Below, piece after piece: positions 4,224 through 5,705 of a DNA stretch of 5,705 nt. Within the stretch, counting starts at the first letter, position 1. Each line of letters opens with the position of its first letter. Both the position numbers and the translations under genes were made by a program. A model generated the notes under the pieces. The model did no database searches and was not told the DNA's origin. It worked only from the letters and a program-made list of their open reading frames with translations. Where the stretch lies: positions 1 through 5,705 of the forward strand of contig CAUDHE010000122.1 of assembly GCA_958449275.1 (NCBI GenBank). Reading direction: 5' to 3'. The DNA is from an uncultured Alistipes sp. GTDB lineage: Bacteria > Bacteroidota > Bacteroidia > Bacteroidales > Rikenellaceae.

Positions 4224-5623
4224 AAAAATTCAACGACGAAAATTTCCTGCTGCAAAGCCCCACGGCCGAGCGGCTCTACCACGATCATGCGGCCAAGATG
4301 CCGATCATCGACTACCATTGCCATCTGAATCCCGAGTATGTGGCTTCCGACCACCGTTTCCGCAATCTGGCGGAGATATGGCTCGACGGCGACCACTATA
4401 AGTGGCGCGCCATGCGTACCAACGGCGTGGCCGAGCGTTACTGCACGGGCGACGCCTCGGATTGGGAGAAATTCGAGAAGTGGGCCGAGACGGTGCCCTA
4501 CACCATGCGCAACCCGCTGTATCACTGGACGCATCTGGAGCTTAAGACCGCTTTCGGGGTCGAAGATCTGCTCAATTCCTCTTCGGCACGCGCAATCTAC
4601 GACCGTTGCACCGATCTGCTGCGGCAGCCCGAGTATTCGGCCCGCGGACTCATGCGCCGCTACAATGTCGAGACGGTATGCACTACCGACGATCCGGCCG
4701 ATTCGCTGGAGCACCACATAAAGTGCCGCGAGGACGACTTCGAATGCAAAGTCCTGCCCACGTGGCGTCCCGACAAGGCTATGGCAGTGGAGGATCCCGC
4801 GGCATTCAAGGCCTATATCGACCGACTGGCCGAGGCGGCGGGCATAGAGATACGGTCGTTCGCCACGTTGCTGGACGCCCTGCGCGCACGTCACCGCTTT
4901 TTCGAGAGCGCGGGATGCCGCCTGAGCGATCACGGCATCGAGGAGTTCTACGCCGAGGATTATACCGAGGCCGAGATCGAAGCGGCCTTCGCCAAAGTAT
5001 ACGGCGGTGCGAAGCTGACCGACGAGGAGACGCGCAAGTATAAGAGTGCCATGCTGGTGGAGTTCGCCGTGATGGACTGGGAGACGGGATGGACCCAGCA
5101 ATTCCACTTCGGAGTGATACGCAACAACAACAGCCGCAAAATGGCGTCTATAGGCGTCGACACGGGATTCGATTCGATAGGCGACTTCACGCTGGCCAAG
5201 AACATGGCCAAGTATTTGGATCGTCTCGACGCGCAGGGTAAGCTGACCAAGACGATTCTCTACAATCTCAACCCGCGCGACAACGAGATGGTAGCCACCA
5301 TGATCGGCAACTTCCAGGACGGCGAGACCGCGGGCAAGATACAGTTCGGTTCGGGCTGGTGGTTCCTCGACCAGAAGGAGGGCATGGAGCGTCAGATGAA
5401 CGCCCTCTCGCTGCTGGGTCTGCTGAGTCGTTTCGTAGGCATGCTGACCGACTCGCGCAGCTTCCTCAGCTATCCGCGTCACGAGTATTTCCGCCGTACG
5501 CTTTGCAACCTCATCGGCAACGACATAGAGACGGGGCTGCTGCCCGCGAGCGAGATCGACTTCATAGGCCGCATGGTGGAGAACATAAGCTACCGCAACG
5601 CAAAGGAGTTTTTCGGGTTTTAG
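4220..5623 (+). CDS. uxaC: Uronate (glucuronate/galacturonate) isomerase UxaC
   Basis: UxaC (EC 5.3.1.12) converts D-glucuronate to D-fructuronate and D-galacturonate to D-tagaturonate, the first cytosolic step of hexuronate breakdown towards 2-keto-3-deoxygluconate. The 467-residue length is normal for the family. The protein belongs to the amidohydrolase superfamily: the metal-binding HxH is DYHCHL (His33, His35) at the end of the first strand. Other family motifs are TTDDPADSLEHH, LPTWRPDK, LSDHG (Asp237-His238), HFGVIRNNN (296-304), YNLNPRDN (348-355), GSGWWF (377-382) and TDSRSFLSYPRHEYFRR, whose Asp411 and Arg413 correspond to the conserved DxR of the active site. ATG 4220 begins the typical KKFNDENFLLQSPTAERLYHDHA opening and overlaps the stop of a possible leader ORF. 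The stop is TAG 5621-5623. Its own promoter lies at 4111-4141. None of its usual partners (uxaB, uxuA, uxuB, kdgK) is in the window. Confidence 0.97.
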   Translation: MKKFNDENFLLQSPTAERLYHDHAAKMPIIDYHCHLNPEYVASDHRFRNLAEIWLDGDHYKWRAMRTNGVAERYCTGDASDWEKFEKWAETVPYTMRNPLYHWTHLELKTAFGVEDLLNSSSARAIYDRCTDLLRQPEYSARGLMRRYNVETVCTTDDPADSLEHHIKCREDDFECKVLPTWRPDKAMAVEDPAAFKAYIDRLAEAAGIEIRSFATLLDALRARHRFFESAGCRLSDHGIEEFYAEDYTEAEIEAAFAKVYGGAKLTDEETRKYKSAMLVEFAVMDWETGWTQQFHFGVIRNNNSRKMASIGVDTGFDSIGDFTLAKNMAKYLDRLDAQGKLTKTILYNLNPRDNEMVATMIGNFQDGETAGKIQFGSGWWFLDQKEGMERQMNALSLLGLLSRFVGMLTDSRSFLSYPRHEYFRRTLCNLIGNDIETGLLPASEIDFIGRMVENISYRNAKEFFGF

Positions 5624-5647
5624 GATGTAAAGGACGCTGTTCGCCGA

Positions 5648-5690
5648 CGGCGGAGGGATGCGCGAGCCTGAGGCGAGCAGCAGTCCGCCG
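5648..5690 (+). terminator. Possible GC-rich stem-loop downstream of uxaC
   Basis: CGGCGGA (5648-5654) pairs with TCCGCCG (5684-5690) around a 29-base loop that contains a small GCC-TGA-GGC stem. It begins 24 bases after the uxaC stop. No T-run is visible before the window ends, so it may not terminate efficiently; it could instead be a dispersed GC-rich intergenic repeat. The rest of 5624-5705 holds no gene that I can see. Confidence 0.35.
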
Positions 5691-5705
5691 CGTGGGGCGG
5701 CGGCG

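Noticed and set aside
4133..5482. 449-codon open frame on the minus strand opposite uxaC
   Set aside because: It mirrors a secure, full-length UxaC on the plus strand; its protein shows no recognisable domain, and long antisense frames are expected from the codon bias of GC-rich genes.

Overview
The window looks like a chromosomal piece of a GC-rich Bacteroidota, most plausibly an Alistipes-like (Rikenellaceae) gut bacterium. This rests on three things: two intergenic promoters with the Bacteroidota -7 box TAnnTTTG (TACCTTTG on the minus strand, TATCTTTG on the plus strand); no Shine-Dalgarno sequences at the gene starts; and a DUF3127 protein, a family typical of this phylum. Frequent ATA isoleucine codons in otherwise GC-rich genes also fit. 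The genus is an inference.

Layout. (1) Positions 1-580: the 3' three quarters of surE, a survival/stationary-phase nucleotidase, running off the left edge. (2) Positions 638-2304: a two-gene two-component system, a NarL-type membrane histidine kinase and its LuxR/NarL-type response regulator, joined by a 4-base ATGA stop/start overlap. (3) Convergent to these, on the minus strand: a probable lipoprotein galactose mutarotase (2315-3418), lying 32 bases downstream of a DUF3127 gene (3451-3819) whose protein ends in an SSB-like DDLPF tip. The promoter just upstream of the DUF3127 gene probably drives both. (4) Positions 3820-4219: a 400-base divergent intergenic region. It holds the two divergent promoters, a GC-rich stretch full of stem-loops lying upstream of both (including a perfect 15-bp inverted repeat), an 18-bp palindrome inside the rightward promoter, and a possible 21-codon leader ORF. 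(5) Positions 4220-5623: uxaC, glucuronate/galacturonate isomerase. (6) Positions 5624-5705: a GC-rich hairpin-forming tail that runs out of the window.

How the genes fit together. GalM and UxaC both handle sugars (anomer interconversion of aldohexoses; first step of hexuronate catabolism) but are transcribed divergently, and nothing shows they are co-regulated. The kinase/regulator pair has no visible target; its signal is probably sensed through the membrane segments because there is almost no periplasmic domain.

No defence system, CRISPR array, tRNA, rRNA, insertion sequence or clearly new multi-gene system is visible. The parts most worth a second look are the uxaC leader (promoter palindrome plus a leader ORF overlapping the uxaC start), the structured DNA between the divergent promoters, and the SSB-like tail on DUF3127.
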